From NCBI RefSeq assembly GCF_002237755.1, contig NZ_MWSJ01000003.1:124001-188000 (forward strand): a DNA stretch of 64,000 nt, given 5' to 3'. The notes under the pieces were generated by a model that saw only the letters and a program-made list of their open reading frames with translations, was not told the DNA's origin and did not search any database. This stretch comes from Lysinibacillus sp. KCTC 33748. Its GTDB lineage: Bacteria; Bacillota; Bacilli; Bacillales_A; Planococcaceae. Every line of letters starts with the position of its first letter. The stretch's first letter is position 1. Both the position numbers and the translations under genes were made by a program. Below, one piece after another: positions 21,097-30,385 of the stretch.

Positions 21097-22008
21097 ATGA
21101 ACGGTATTTTACCGCTTTGGAAGGAACGCGGCATGACAAGTCATGATTGCGTCTTTAAATTACGAAAAATTTTACGCACAAAAAAAGTAGGACATACAGG
21201 CACACTTGATCCTGGTGTTGAGGGGGTTCTCCCAATTTGTATTGGTCAAGCAACACGCATCGCAGAGTATTTAACGGATGCAGGAAAAACCTATGAAGCT
21301 GTTATTTCAATTGGCCGTACAACGACAACTGAAGATGCAGAAGGAGAAACGGTTGAGCAAGATCATACGAATAAAAAGTTTACACGTACTCAATTGCAAG
21401 AAGTTTTAGCCTCACTTACAGGTGTCATTCAACAAACGCCACCAATGTTTTCAGCTGTTAAAGTAAATGGTAAACGTCTCTATGAATATGCTCGAAAAGG
21501 CGAGACCGTCGAAAGACCGACACGTCAAGTTACTATTTATGCATTAGAGCTACTAGATGATGTTGAACTATATGAAGGACAAGAAATTACATTCCCTGTA
21601 CGGATAGCGTGTAGTAAAGGGACGTATATTCGAACACTAGCTGTGCAAATCGGAGCAGCGCTTGGCTACCCTGCGCATATGAAAGAGCTCGTACGCACAG
21701 CCTCAGGTACGTTTACACAAGAAAATTGCTTTACATTGGCACAGGTAGCTGAGCTGATGGAAGCTGAACAAATCGATACATGCATTTTACCAGTTGAGTA
21801 TGCATTGACAGACTATCCATTTATTGAAATAACTTCTGCTAATGAAAAAGAAATTTTCAATGGACAAGTGCTTCCCGCAGATGCATTATTAAAGATACAT
21901 GATAAAATTGTTTTTGGAATCAGTGGGAAAGCAGTTGCGGTCTATCAAGCCCATCCTACAAAGGAAGGGTTTATGAAGCCACATAAGATGTTTCCGACGA
22001 TAGAGTAG
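21097..22008 (+). CDS. truB: tRNA pseudouridine(55) synthase TruB
   Basis: TruB isomerises U55 in the T-loop of tRNAs. The 303-residue protein has the catalytic motif GHTGTLDPGVEGVLPICIGQATR, with the nucleophilic aspartate in LDP. KTYEAVISIG and CSKGTYIRTLA are also present, plus a C-terminal PUA-like region. AGGAGG lies seven bases before the ATG. ribF follows after 13 bases, the usual truB-ribF pair. Confidence 0.96.
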   Translation: MNGILPLWKERGMTSHDCVFKLRKILRTKKVGHTGTLDPGVEGVLPICIGQATRIAEYLTDAGKTYEAVISIGRTTTTEDAEGETVEQDHTNKKFTRTQLQEVLASLTGVIQQTPPMFSAVKVNGKRLYEYARKGETVERPTRQVTIYALELLDDVELYEGQEITFPVRIACSKGTYIRTLAVQIGAALGYPAHMKELVRTASGTFTQENCFTLAQVAELMEAEQIDTCILPVEYALTDYPFIEITSANEKEIFNGQVLPADALLKIHDKIVFGISGKAVAVYQAHPTKEGFMKPHKMFPTIE

Positions 22009-22021
22009 GAGGATTTTTTGT

Positions 22022-22978
22022 ATGGAGGTCATTCATTTAAAATACCCACATCAGCTACAGCAACGAGAAAGCATGCAACCGTATTCATTGGCACTTGGCT
22101 TTTTTGATGGTGTACATAGAGGGCATCAGGCAGTTATTCAGACAGCGAAGGAAGAAGGAGACAAGCGTCAAATTCCAACAGCTGTTATGACATTCGATCC
22201 ACATCCTTCTTTAGTGCTAGGCGGTCGTAACGAAAAAGTATTTTATATAACGTTATTACAGCAAAAATTGCAGCTATTTGAAGAACAGGGTGTGGATACA
22301 GCATTTGTTGTACATTTCACTTCTGATTTTGCAAAGCTTTCACCTGAAGCTTTTATTGATACATTTATTCGTGGGCTGAACATTCAACATGTTACAGCTG
22401 GCTTTGACTATTCTTTTGGTGCATTCGGTAAAGGTAAAATGGAAGATATGCGTGCATTAAGTAATGGAGATTACGGCGTAACGGTTGTTGAAAAGAAAAC
22501 CGACGATATCGAAAAAATTAGCTCTACACGTATCCGAAAGCTTTTACAAGAGGGGGATATGGAAGCAGCGAGATTGCTTCTAGGAAGACCATTTGAAATT
22601 TCGGGTATCGTTGTACATGGTGATAAACGAGGACGCACAATAGGTTTCCCAACTGCTAATGTCCAAGCGTTAGAGGGAACTTATATCCCAGCAAGCGGTG
22701 TATATGCGGTTCGATTACTGGTGCAAAATAACTGGTATGATGGTGTATGTAATGTAGGCTATAAACCAACATTTAAAGATCCAAATGACAAGCAATTATC
22801 CATCGAAGTCCATATATTAAACTTCGAAAAAAATATTTACGGTGAAGAAGTGCATGTCGCTTGGTATAAACGTATAAGAAGTGAACGGAAATTCGATGGT
22901 ATTGAAGCTTTGAAAGCCCAAATCCAAAAGGATAAACAAGAAGCAATTGACTATTTTGGGATTATCGCCGAAAGTTAA
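22022..22978 (+). CDS. ribF: Bifunctional riboflavin kinase/FAD synthetase
   Basis: RibF phosphorylates riboflavin to FMN and adenylates FMN to FAD. The N-terminal nucleotidyltransferase domain has LGFFDGVHRGHQAVI and the later STRIRKLLQEG. The C-terminal kinase domain has GDKRGRTIGFPTANV and VCNVGYKPTF. It has 318 residues. The ATG at 22022 follows GTAGGAGG. The last codons (ATC GCC GAA AGT TAA) align with the left end of a family A repeat, so the native C-terminus may have been replaced when the element inserted. No FMN riboswitch is seen. Confidence 0.96.
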   Translation: MEVIHLKYPHQLQQRESMQPYSLALGFFDGVHRGHQAVIQTAKEEGDKRQIPTAVMTFDPHPSLVLGGRNEKVFYITLLQQKLQLFEEQGVDTAFVVHFTSDFAKLSPEAFIDTFIRGLNIQHVTAGFDYSFGAFGKGKMEDMRALSNGDYGVTVVEKKTDDIEKISSTRIRKLLQEGDMEAARLLLGRPFEISGIVVHGDKRGRTIGFPTANVQALEGTYIPASGVYAVRLLVQNNWYDGVCNVGYKPTFKDPNDKQLSIEVHILNFEKNIYGEEVHVAWYKRIRSERKFDGIEALKAQIQKDKQEAIDYFGIIAES

Positions 22979-23152
22979 AACGTACGCCATGAGTTGATTG
23001 GAGTGGAGGTTGGGCGACTCCTTGGGGATCAGCAATAGAGGAACGAAGGCTAAGAGCATCACATCCTGTGATAATGCCTTCGTGACCAACCTCGTGTTGG
23101 CCCGACGCCCAGTTGGAACGGAAAGCAACCCCACGTTATGGAGATGAGCCTA
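22966..23152. repeat. Family A palindromic repeat, copy 5, overlapping the ribF stop
   Basis: The left end ATCGCCGAAAGTT matches ATCACCAAAAGTT of copy 7 and forms the ribF stop. About 16 bases of the left arm are missing. Then come GAGTTGATTGGAGTGGAGG, the ACGAAGGC...GCCTTCGT hairpin, and the right arm CGCCCAGTTGGAACGG. The closing stem pairs with three wobble pairs. No GCGAAAGCG cassette is present. Confidence 0.75.
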
Positions 23153-23191
23153 AATCTGCTTTAGCCTATGAATAGGCGCTTACGTTAACAC

Positions 23192-23220
23192 TTGCTTGAC
23201 CTTTTGATTTATGGTAACAT
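23192..23220 (+). promoter_or_regulatory. Candidate rpsO promoter
   Basis: TTGCTT (23192-23197), 17 bases, TAACAT (23215-23220), about 100 bases before rpsO. Confidence 0.45.
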
Positions 23221-23320
23221 TCATAAGTGCATAATATGCTTAACCTTAGCTCGGTATATCGATGACTCCAACGTTTACTGTGCTAATGGGGATTAACAAT
23301 TATTTAGGAGGTCCATACAA

Positions 23321-23590
23321 ATGGCTATTTCAAAACAACGTAAAAACGAACTTATTGCTGAGTTCCGTACTCACGAAAGTGACACTGGTTCTCCAGAAGT
23401 ACAAGTTGCAGTATTAACAGAGGAAATTAACTCTCTAAATGCTCACTTACGTACACACAAAAAAGATTTCCACTCTGAGCGTGGTCTTCTTAAAATGGTA
23501 GGTCGTCGTCGTCACCTATTAAAATATCTTCGTGAAACTGACGTACAACGTTACCGTGAACTAATCACTCGTTTAGGCTTACGTCGCTAA
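23321..23590 (+). CDS. rpsO: 30S ribosomal protein S15
   Basis: S15 binds the central domain of 16S rRNA and nucleates 30S assembly. The 89-residue protein is full length, with [40 protein letters not shown] and [14 protein letters not shown] strong TTAGGAGG site precedes the ATG. It has its own terminator, so pnp, its usual neighbour, is reached only by readthrough or from another promoter. Confidence 0.98.
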   Translation: MAISKQRKNELIAEFRTHESDTGSPEVQVAVLTEEINSLNAHLRTHKKDFHSERGLLKMVGRRRHLLKYLRETDVQRYRELITRLGLRR

Positions 23591-23596
23591 TTGTCG

Positions 23597-23625
23597 AAAA
23601 GCGGGATTAATCCCGCTTTTTCTTT
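23597..23625 (+). terminator. Intrinsic terminator after rpsO
   Basis: AAAAGCGGGA pairs with TCCCGCTTTT over TTAA and continues into a T-rich tract. Confidence 0.9.
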
Positions 23626-23815
23626 ATGTTTATAAATATTAAGAAGACGGTTAACTTTACTATTGCGAAAAAAAGCATATATATGACACGAATTTCAAGC
23701 AAAAAAACTTTGTTTCAATCAAATACAGAAATAAATCCTAAATAAATTGGCAATAACTGAATTTAAATGTATGATTATTTGATGAAATATTTAGCATAGA
23801 ACAAGCATTTTTGGT

Positions 23816-23856
23816 ACACTTACTATTAGTACATACAGACGAAGTAAGTGTTTTTA
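23816..23856 (+). promoter_or_regulatory. Terminator-like hairpin in the pnp leader
   Basis: ACACTTACT (23816-23824) pairs with AGTAAGTGT (23843-23851) and runs into TTTTATAAT, ending about 15 bases before the pnp ribosome site. It could attenuate pnp or mark an RNase entry point for autoregulation; both are inferred. Confidence 0.5.
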
Positions 23857-23877
23857 TAATAGAGAGGGGTTCATTGA

Positions 23878-25992
23878 ATGAACGAAAAGAAAGTCTATTC
23901 CTATGAATGGGCTGGCCGTCCGCTTGTAATCGAAGTCGGACAGTTAGCAAAACAAGCAAATGGGGCCGTTTTAGTACGTTATGGTGATACATCTGTACTT
24001 TCAACAGCGACAATGTCAAAATCACCGAAACCACTTGATTTCTTCCCATTAACAGTAAACTACGAAGAACGTTTATACGCAGCAGGTAAAATTCCTGGAG
24101 GCTTTATTAAACGTGAAGGACGTCCATCTGAAAAAGCAATTTTAGCAAGCCGTTTAATCGACCGTCCGATTCGTCCGATGTTCCCAGACGGTTTCCGTAA
24201 TGAAGTACAAGTGATTTCGATGGTCATGTCTAACGATCCGGATTGCACGTCTGAAATGGCTGCAATGGTTGGTTCATCAATAGCGTTAGCTATTTCAGAT
24301 ATTCCATTCGACGGACCGATTGCAGGTGTACAAGTTGGCTATATCGACGGTAAATTTATCGTGAACCCAACAGTGGAACAAGCTAATCAATCAACAATCC
24401 ATTTATCTGTAGCAGGTAACAAGGATGCTATCAACATGGTTGAAGCAGGTGCACTAGAAGTACCAGAGGAAATAATGCTAGAAGCTATTATGTTCGGTCA
24501 TGAAGAAATCCAAAAAATTATTGCTTTCCAAGAGCAAATCGTTGCAGAAGTAGGAAAAGAAAAATTACCAGTAACGTTATTTGAAATTGATGAAGCGATT
24601 CAAGCAGATATAAAAGCAGCTTGTGAGACTGACATGCATGATGCAATTCAAACTGCTGAAAAACATGCACGTGATGAAGCTATTAAAGCGGTAAAAGACC
24701 GTGTTATTGCTTCTTATGAAGAGCAAGAAGCTGATGAAGTAACAATGAAGCAAGTTTATACAATTCTAGATAAAATGGTTAAAGACGAAGTACGTCGTCA
24801 AATTACAGAAGATAAAGTACGTCCAGATGGTCGTAAGTTAGACGAAATCCGTCCACTTTCTTCTGAAACAGGTATATTGCAACGTACGCACGGTTCAGGA
24901 TTATTTACGCGTGGACAAACACAAGCCCTTTCTATTTGTACATTAGGTGCACTTGGAGATGTGCAAATTATCGACGGTTTAGGTGTAGAAGAATCAAAAC
25001 GCTTTATGCATCACTATAACTTCCCTCAATTCTCTGTAGGGGAAACTGGCCCAATTCGTGGACCAGGTCGTCGTGAAATCGGTCATGGTGCATTAGGCGA
25101 ACGTGCTCTTGATGCGGTTATTCCAGATGAAACTGTATTCCCGTATACAATCCGTTGTGTATCGGAAGTACTTGAATCAAACGGTTCTACATCTCAAGCC
25201 TCTATCTGTGCTTCAACGTTAGCGATGATGGATGCTGGTGTTCCATTAAAGGCTCCTGTAGCAGGTATTGCAATGGGTCTTATTAAAAAAGGAGAACACT
25301 ACTCTATTTTAACTGATATTCAAGGTATGGAAGACCACCTTGGAGATATGGACTTTAAAGTTGCAGGTACAGCTAAAGGTGTAACAGCACTTCAAATGGA
25401 CATTAAAATTGATGGTTTATCACGCAATATTTTAGAAGAAGCATTAACACAAGCTAAAATTGGCCGTATGCACATTTTAGAATCAATGCTTGCTACTCTT
25501 GCAGAACCACGTGAAAAATTATCTACATTTGCTCCGAAAATTGTAATCGTGAAAATTAATCCTGATAAAATTCGCGATGTTATCGGACCTGGTGGTAAAC
25601 AAATTAACAAAATTATTGAAGAAACTGGCGTAAAAATTGATACAGAGCAAGATGGTACAATTTACATCTCTTCTGCAGATGAAGAAATGAACGCTCGTGC
25701 AAAACAAATTATTGAAGACATCGTACGTGAAGCAAAAGTTGGCGAGTATTACTTATCAACAGTGAAACGTATTGAAAAATTCGGTGCGTTCTGTGAAATA
25801 TTCCCTGGTAAAGACGGCTTACTTCACATCTCTGAAATTCAAGAGGAACGTACAAAGCAAGTTGAAGATGTATTAAAACTTGGCGATCAATTACTTGTAA
25901 AAGTTATTGAAATTGACAAGCAAGGTCGTGTGAATTTATCTCGTAAAGTAGTTATCCAAGAGGAAAAAGAACGCGCTGAGCAAGATAAATAA
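23878..25992 (+). CDS. pnp: Polynucleotide phosphorylase
   Basis: PNPase degrades RNA 3' to 5' with phosphate and joins the degradosome-like network with RNase Y and RNase J, both encoded in this window. The 704-residue protein has two RNase PH domains: [20 protein letters not shown] in the first, and [16 protein letters not shown] plus [13 protein letters not shown] in the second. A KH domain ([16 protein letters not shown]) and a C-terminal S1 domain ([17 protein letters not shown]) follow. GAGAGGGG precedes the ATG. The order rpsO-pnp is conserved. Confidence 0.98.
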   Translation: MNEKKVYSYEWAGRPLVIEVGQLAKQANGAVLVRYGDTSVLSTATMSKSPKPLDFFPLTVNYEERLYAAGKIPGGFIKREGRPSEKAILASRLIDRPIRPMFPDGFRNEVQVISMVMSNDPDCTSEMAAMVGSSIALAISDIPFDGPIAGVQVGYIDGKFIVNPTVEQANQSTIHLSVAGNKDAINMVEAGALEVPEEIMLEAIMFGHEEIQKIIAFQEQIVAEVGKEKLPVTLFEIDEAIQADIKAACETDMHDAIQTAEKHARDEAIKAVKDRVIASYEEQEADEVTMKQVYTILDKMVKDEVRRQITEDKVRPDGRKLDEIRPLSSETGILQRTHGSGLFTRGQTQALSICTLGALGDVQIIDGLGVEESKRFMHHYNFPQFSVGETGPIRGPGRREIGHGALGERALDAVIPDETVFPYTIRCVSEVLESNGSTSQASICASTLAMMDAGVPLKAPVAGIAMGLIKKGEHYSILTDIQGMEDHLGDMDFKVAGTAKGVTALQMDIKIDGLSRNILEEALTQAKIGRMHILESMLATLAEPREKLSTFAPKIVIVKINPDKIRDVIGPGGKQINKIIEETGVKIDTEQDGTIYISSADEEMNARAKQIIEDIVREAKVGEYYLSTVKRIEKFGAFCEIFPGKDGLLHISEIQEERTKQVEDVLKLGDQLLVKVIEIDKQGRVNLSRKVVIQEEKERAEQDK

Positions 25993-26002
25993 TAAATTGT
26001 AG

Positions 26003-26034
26003 AAAAGGCTGCGTATAATGCGCAGCCTTTTTTA
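26003..26034 (+). terminator. Intrinsic terminator after pnp
   Basis: AAAAGGCTGCG pairs with CGCAGCCTTTT, followed by Ts. Confidence 0.9.
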
Positions 26035-26138
26035 AATCAACTATAAGGAAACTGGTTCTATTCGAGATATCCAAATAAATTTTGGGATGCTTCACATTGC
26101 CTTTAATATTGAACCAGAGATGAATTGGGGGAGATTTT

Positions 26139-27362
26139 TTGGTACAAGTACATACATGTCAGAATGGTGTGCGTATTGTGTCTGAGCAAATCGATCATGT
26201 AAGATCCGTTGCGCTAGGCATTTTTGTTAATGCAGGATCTCGTTATGAGCTACCTGAGGAAAATGGTATTACACATTTTATCGAGCATATGCTTTTTAAA
26301 GGGACAAAAAATCGAACAGCTCGACAAATTGCTGAAGAATTTGACCGAATTGGTGGCGAGTTAAATGCTTTTACATCTAAGGAAAACACTTGTTATTATG
26401 CAAAGGTTTTAGACCATCATGCAGAGCTCGCCGTTACAATATTAGCGGATATGTTCTTTAATTCTACGTTTGCAGAGGAAGAGTTAGAGAAGGAAAGACA
26501 AGTTGTACTAGAAGAAATACTAATGAGTGAAGACGCACCTGATGACGATGTTCATGAAAAGCTATGGGAAGTCATGTATCCAAACGACGCACTTGGTCGT
26601 CCAATACTAGGAACTGCGACTACGTTAAAAACATTTACAGCAGATATGATCCGTAACTATATGGCTAAACATTATGGTCCAGAATCAGTTGTTATTTCAA
26701 TAGCGGGAAATATCTCTACAAAGCTTATGCAAACAATTGAAGACTTATTTGGTCACTATCAGCCATCTCCACTTGTGGTTGAACCGGTACTATCGAATCC
26801 TCATTTTTATCCAGGAGAGATTTCAAAAACTCGCGATACGGAGCAAGCGCATTTGGCTATTTCGTATCCAGCAATTGGTGTAAAGGATCCGGATATGTAT
26901 AGCTTTATTGCACTTAATAATATTATTGGGGGTAATATGAGCTCTCGTTTGTTCCAAGAAGTACGCGAAGAACGTGGTTTGGCATATTCGATATTTTCTT
27001 ATCAATCTTGTTATGCTGATGTTGGCGCATTTACGATTTATGGTAGTACAAGTCGTCAGCAATTATCACAGCTTCAACATACAATTGATGCGACATTACT
27101 TGATATCGTAGCAGGTGGTGTGACCGAGGAAGAACTTATGAATGCGAAAGAGCAGCTGAAGGGGAGTTTTGTACTCGGTCTAGAGGGGACAGGCGCTCGT
27201 ATGAATCGTAATGGTACAAGTGAGTTAGTGCATCGCAGACATCGTTCTGTAGACGAAGTATTAGCGTCAATCGATGCCGTATCAATGGAATCGATTGATC
27301 GTTTAATAGCAAAAATCTTAAAAGCTGAGCCAGCCATTTCAATTATTGGTCCAGAAGCTTAA
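26139..27362 (+). CDS. mlpA: M16-family zinc protease MlpA (YmxG)
   Basis: MlpA is a processing-protease-like M16 enzyme; in B. subtilis it affects extracellular protease expression. The 407-residue protein has the inverted zinc motif HFIEH (H46, E49, H50) followed by ELNAFTSKENTCYY and the downstream ligand region with RQVVLEEI. The C-terminal half carries the R-Y pair region (REERGLAYSIFSY). The start is TTG at 26139 after GGGGGAGA. In B. subtilis the sporulation gene ylxY lies between pnp and mlpA; it is absent here. A terminator follows. Confidence 0.93.
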   Translation: MVQVHTCQNGVRIVSEQIDHVRSVALGIFVNAGSRYELPEENGITHFIEHMLFKGTKNRTARQIAEEFDRIGGELNAFTSKENTCYYAKVLDHHAELAVTILADMFFNSTFAEEELEKERQVVLEEILMSEDAPDDDVHEKLWEVMYPNDALGRPILGTATTLKTFTADMIRNYMAKHYGPESVVISIAGNISTKLMQTIEDLFGHYQPSPLVVEPVLSNPHFYPGEISKTRDTEQAHLAISYPAIGVKDPDMYSFIALNNIIGGNMSSRLFQEVREERGLAYSIFSYQSCYADVGAFTIYGSTSRQQLSQLQHTIDATLLDIVAGGVTEEELMNAKEQLKGSFVLGLEGTGARMNRNGTSELVHRRHRSVDEVLASIDAVSMESIDRLIAKILKAEPAISIIGPEA

Positions 27363-27448
27363 TCATGTCTAACATTTGTAGGGTAAATAAAGTTACAGTT
27401 TATGTTACTTTGAATATTACTAATTTTCATTACCATCAATTTTTTGAT

Positions 27449-27489
27449 AAAAAGAGGATTTCGATAGCTATCGGAGTCCTCTTTTTTTT
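27449..27489 (+). terminator. Intrinsic terminator after mlpA
   Basis: AAAGAGGA pairs with TCCTCTTT, with an inner CGATAGCTATCG palindrome and eight Ts. Confidence 0.9.
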
Positions 27490-27537
27490 AGTTGAAAATG
27501 CTCATTCTCAATTAAAAGTTGATATTCCCAATGAAGT

Positions 27538-27566
27538 TTGATAGAGTAAATGATATTGAATATCAT
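27538..27566 (+). promoter_or_regulatory. Sigma-A promoter of the haem uptake operon
   Basis: TTGATA (27538-27543), 17 bases, TATCAT (27561-27566). The -10 box and spacer overlap the Fur palindrome, so repressor binding would block RNA polymerase. Confidence 0.75.
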
Positions 27567-27567
27567 T
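27549..27567 (+). promoter_or_regulatory. Fur box, perfect 9-1-9 palindrome
   Basis: AATGATATTGAATATCATT is a perfect inverted repeat around one G and fits the Fur-type 19-mer. It predicts repression of the downstream operon when iron is plentiful. Confidence 0.85.
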
Positions 27568-27594
27568 ATCATTTAGATGGAGGCTTGTATTGTT

Positions 27595-28584
27595 ATGAAT
27601 AAATGGATAGGTGCTGGATTTCTAGCATTATCACTTACATTAGTTGGGTGCTCACAACAAGAAAAAGAGGCAGATAAGGAGATACAGAAAGAAGAGACAT
27701 CTCAATCACAAGAAGTATCAGAAGCAACACAGAAGGGGAAATTTGAGGATGGTGTAAATGAAGAGGCATTTCAAAAAGCACTAGCTAGCTTTCCAGCAAC
27801 AGTTCCTGAAAAAATCGTTACTACTTCGGTTCCTTTAACAGAGATGCTACATATACTTGACATCACACCTGTGGGCGTTCCGACATCGACAAATCCGATT
27901 CCGGTAGATTTCGATGCTATTACACGAATTGGCTCACCTATGGCACCAGATCTAGAAGTTATATCGAGTTTACAAACTGACTTAATAATTGGAGCTTCTT
28001 CTCTACAAAGTTCCCTAGATCAAGCACTTCAGGGAATGAATTTACCAACAGCCTATCTACCGACAGATTCCTATGATGACTTAAAATTGAGCTTCAAGGT
28101 ACTTGGTACATATTTTGGAAAAGAAGAAAAAATGAATGAATTACTTCAAAACATTGTCGCAAAAGAAAAGGAACTTGAAACAAAAGCACAAGGAAAGGAA
28201 CTTCCATCTGTTATGCTTGTGATCGGAACTTCTGACTCATTTATGGTTATGAATGAAAAATCATATCTGGGTAGTCTGGTTGAGCGTTTAGGTGCTGATA
28301 ATATTGCAAAATCAGTATTAAAAGCAAAATCAACTTATTCTGCAATGAATCTAGAAGACATTGTCGTTGCTGATCCAGATATCATTTTCGTATTAGCATC
28401 AGGTGACCATGGAGCAAATGAAGATAAGTTCAAAGAAGAGATTGAAAAAAATAGTGCATGGAAACAACTCTCAGCTTATAAAAATGACAAAATCCATATG
28501 CTTGATTATAGTACGTTTGGTGTAACTTCCATTTCTAATGTTGAGACAGCACTTACAACAATCGCAGATTATTTTTACAAATAA
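27595..28584 (+). CDS. IsdE-like haem ABC transporter substrate-binding lipoprotein
   Basis: This is a surface lipoprotein that hands iron-haem (or a related iron complex) to the permease. Its lipobox LVGC gives a lipidated Cys19, followed by a charged linker and a class III binding-protein fold of two lobes joined by a long helix. M116 in IGSPMAPDLE and H272 in SGDHGAN sit where IsdE of Staphylococcus places its haem ligands, which favours haem over siderophores; this is an alignment from memory. I chose ATG 27595 over an in-frame ATG at 27577, because the latter overlaps the ribosome site GGAGG. First gene of a Fur-controlled operon. Confidence 0.8.
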   Translation: MNKWIGAGFLALSLTLVGCSQQEKEADKEIQKEETSQSQEVSEATQKGKFEDGVNEEAFQKALASFPATVPEKIVTTSVPLTEMLHILDITPVGVPTSTNPIPVDFDAITRIGSPMAPDLEVISSLQTDLIIGASSLQSSLDQALQGMNLPTAYLPTDSYDDLKLSFKVLGTYFGKEEKMNELLQNIVAKEKELETKAQGKELPSVMLVIGTSDSFMVMNEKSYLGSLVERLGADNIAKSVLKAKSTYSAMNLEDIVVADPDIIFVLASGDHGANEDKFKEEIEKNSAWKQLSAYKNDKIHMLDYSTFGVTSISNVETALTTIADYFYK

Positions 28585-28599
28585 CAATGAGGTATTCCT

Positions 28600-29592
28600 A
28601 TGATTAGTACTACAAGAAGTCGAATAATTATTATCATGACCTTTGTGTTAACAATGGTAGCAGCTATTGTTGCGATAGGGCTAGGGAGTGTGAAAATTGC
28701 AATCCCAGATATTTTAACAACAATTGCCAATGGACGTGATAATGCTGGCGTATATACTACAATTATTTGGGATATTCGTTTACCACGTGTTTTATTAGCA
28801 CTAATAGTTGGAGCTAATATTGCAATCTCAGGTGCATTATTGCAGGCCGTAATGGGAAATCCACTAGCTGATCCAGGGTTGACGGGTGTTACAAGTGGAG
28901 CAGCGGCATTTGTTTTAATCATTTTATTAGCAAATCCAGAATTCACTCACTTTATCCCAGCCGCAGCTTTTATTGGTGGCTTAATTGCCGCAACTATAAT
29001 TTATGCACTGGCCTGGCGACGAACAGGCATTACACCAATCACTATTATTTTGTCAGGAGTTGCAGTAAATGCACTGTGCGGTGGGGTTATTGGATTTTTA
29101 TCGATTCTTTATAGTGATCGACTACCATCAGCGGTGCAATGGATGAATGGTAGTTTAGCGGCCAAGGGAAATGCGTCACTGCAAATGATTTATTTGTACG
29201 CAATAATAGGTTGGATCATATCTATTTTTGCGATACGCAAGGCAAATATTATACGTTTAGGAGATCAAGTAGCAGTAAATTTAGGGGAAAATGTAACTCG
29301 TATTCGTATTATGTTATCTATTTTGGCTGTATTTTTAGCGGCAATCTCGGTAGCAGCAGTAGGAATGATTGGCTTTATTGGTTTAATCGTACCGCATATG
29401 GCTCGAATGCTTGTAGGCTCAGACTATAAATATTTACTACCAATGAGTATGGCGATGGGGGCTATTGTGTTACTTATTGCTGATACTGGTGGACGAACAT
29501 TGTTTGCGCCACTCGATATTCCAGCGGGCATTCTAATGTCAGTCATTGGTGGACCTTACTTCTTATATTTAATGCGAAAGAAGGCGTTTTAA
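28600..29592 (+). CDS. FecCD/BtuC-type ABC transporter permease
   Basis: This is the membrane channel of the iron/haem importer. The 330-residue protein is highly hydrophobic with about nine or ten helices. FecCD-family marks include DIRLPRVLLALIVGANIAIS, GALLQAVMGNPLADPGLTG and the ATPase-contacting GFIGLIVPHMARMLVGSDY. Members of this family work as homodimers. It starts 15 bases after the lipoprotein gene, and its stop overlaps the ATPase start by one base. Only one permease gene is present, consistent with a homodimer. Confidence 0.9.
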   Translation: MISTTRSRIIIIMTFVLTMVAAIVAIGLGSVKIAIPDILTTIANGRDNAGVYTTIIWDIRLPRVLLALIVGANIAISGALLQAVMGNPLADPGLTGVTSGAAAFVLIILLANPEFTHFIPAAAFIGGLIAATIIYALAWRRTGITPITIILSGVAVNALCGGVIGFLSILYSDRLPSAVQWMNGSLAAKGNASLQMIYLYAIIGWIISIFAIRKANIIRLGDQVAVNLGENVTRIRIMLSILAVFLAAISVAAVGMIGFIGLIVPHMARMLVGSDYKYLLPMSMAMGAIVLLIADTGGRTLFAPLDIPAGILMSVIGGPYFLYLMRKKAF

Positions 29593-30374
29593 TGTTAAAA
29601 ATTGAACAGCTATCTGTCCGCTATGAACAAAAGGAAGTTGTCCATAATTTTTCTTTTGAAGTTGTAAAAGGTGAGGTCCTATCCATTATTGGACCTAATG
29701 GCTCTGGAAAATCTACTATTTTAAAAGCTATTGCTCGTATGCAGCCTTATAATGAAGGAACAATTATCTTTGATGGCGAAAATATCCGTCGACTCTCGTC
29801 CAAAGACATAGCAAGAAAAATGTGTATGTTGAGTCAAAAAAATCAGGCTCCAACTGATATATCTGTTAAAAACCTAGTGGCATACGGACGATATCCACAT
29901 AAAAAGTGGTTTGAGCGTTTAAATGCAGAGGATGAGGCCATTATTGATTGGGCTCTTGAGAAAACACATCTCACACATTACAGAGAAAAGCCTATTGCAG
30001 CTTTATCGGGTGGTGAATCACAGCGAGCTTGGATAGCGATGGCTTTAGCGCAGCGGCCACAAATTTTATTGTTGGATGAGCCAACGACATACTTAGATAT
30101 CGCACATCAGCATGAAGTTCTAGAATTAGTGAGAGAGCTTAATCATGAAATGGGGATGACGGTTGTGATGGTGCTCCATGATTTAAATCAAGCATCTAGC
30201 TATAGTGATAAAATCGTAGTTGTAAAGGATGGTCAACGCGCTCATGTTGGCACGCCTGAAGAGGTAATGACCGAACAGATGATTCAGCAAATATACCGAA
30301 TGGATGCAGAAATTCAATATGTATCATGGGATAGTGCTCCACGGATTCAATTAAAAAGTACTGTCAAGGCATAG
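29592..30374 (+). CDS. FecE/BtuD-type ABC transporter ATP-binding protein
   Basis: This cytoplasmic ATPase drives the importer. The 260-residue protein has Walker A GPNGSGKST near residue 34, the Q-loop in MLSQKNQAP, the signature LSGGESQRAW, Walker B ILLLDEPTTYLDI and the switch histidine in VLHDLNQAS. All are intact. The ATG overlaps the permease stop (TAATG), so the two subunits are translationally coupled. The next gene, a haem-degrading protein, starts 11 bases later. Confidence 0.92.
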   Translation: MLKIEQLSVRYEQKEVVHNFSFEVVKGEVLSIIGPNGSGKSTILKAIARMQPYNEGTIIFDGENIRRLSSKDIARKMCMLSQKNQAPTDISVKNLVAYGRYPHKKWFERLNAEDEAIIDWALEKTHLTHYREKPIAALSGGESQRAWIAMALAQRPQILLLDEPTTYLDIAHQHEVLELVRELNHEMGMTVVMVLHDLNQASSYSDKIVVVKDGQRAHVGTPEEVMTEQMIQQIYRMDAEIQYVSWDSAPRIQLKSTVKA

Positions 30375-30385
30375 GAGGAAGTAAG

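Noticed and set aside
22817..23134. 105-codon frame on the minus strand over ribF end and repeat copy 5
   Set aside because: Antisense to ribF and the repeat, no ribosome site, no recognisable family.
27491..27520. Second Fur-like site (GAAAATGCTCATTCTCAA) upstream of the haem promoter
   Set aside because: Half-sites are poorly spaced and match the consensus weakly compared with the perfect palindrome at 27549.
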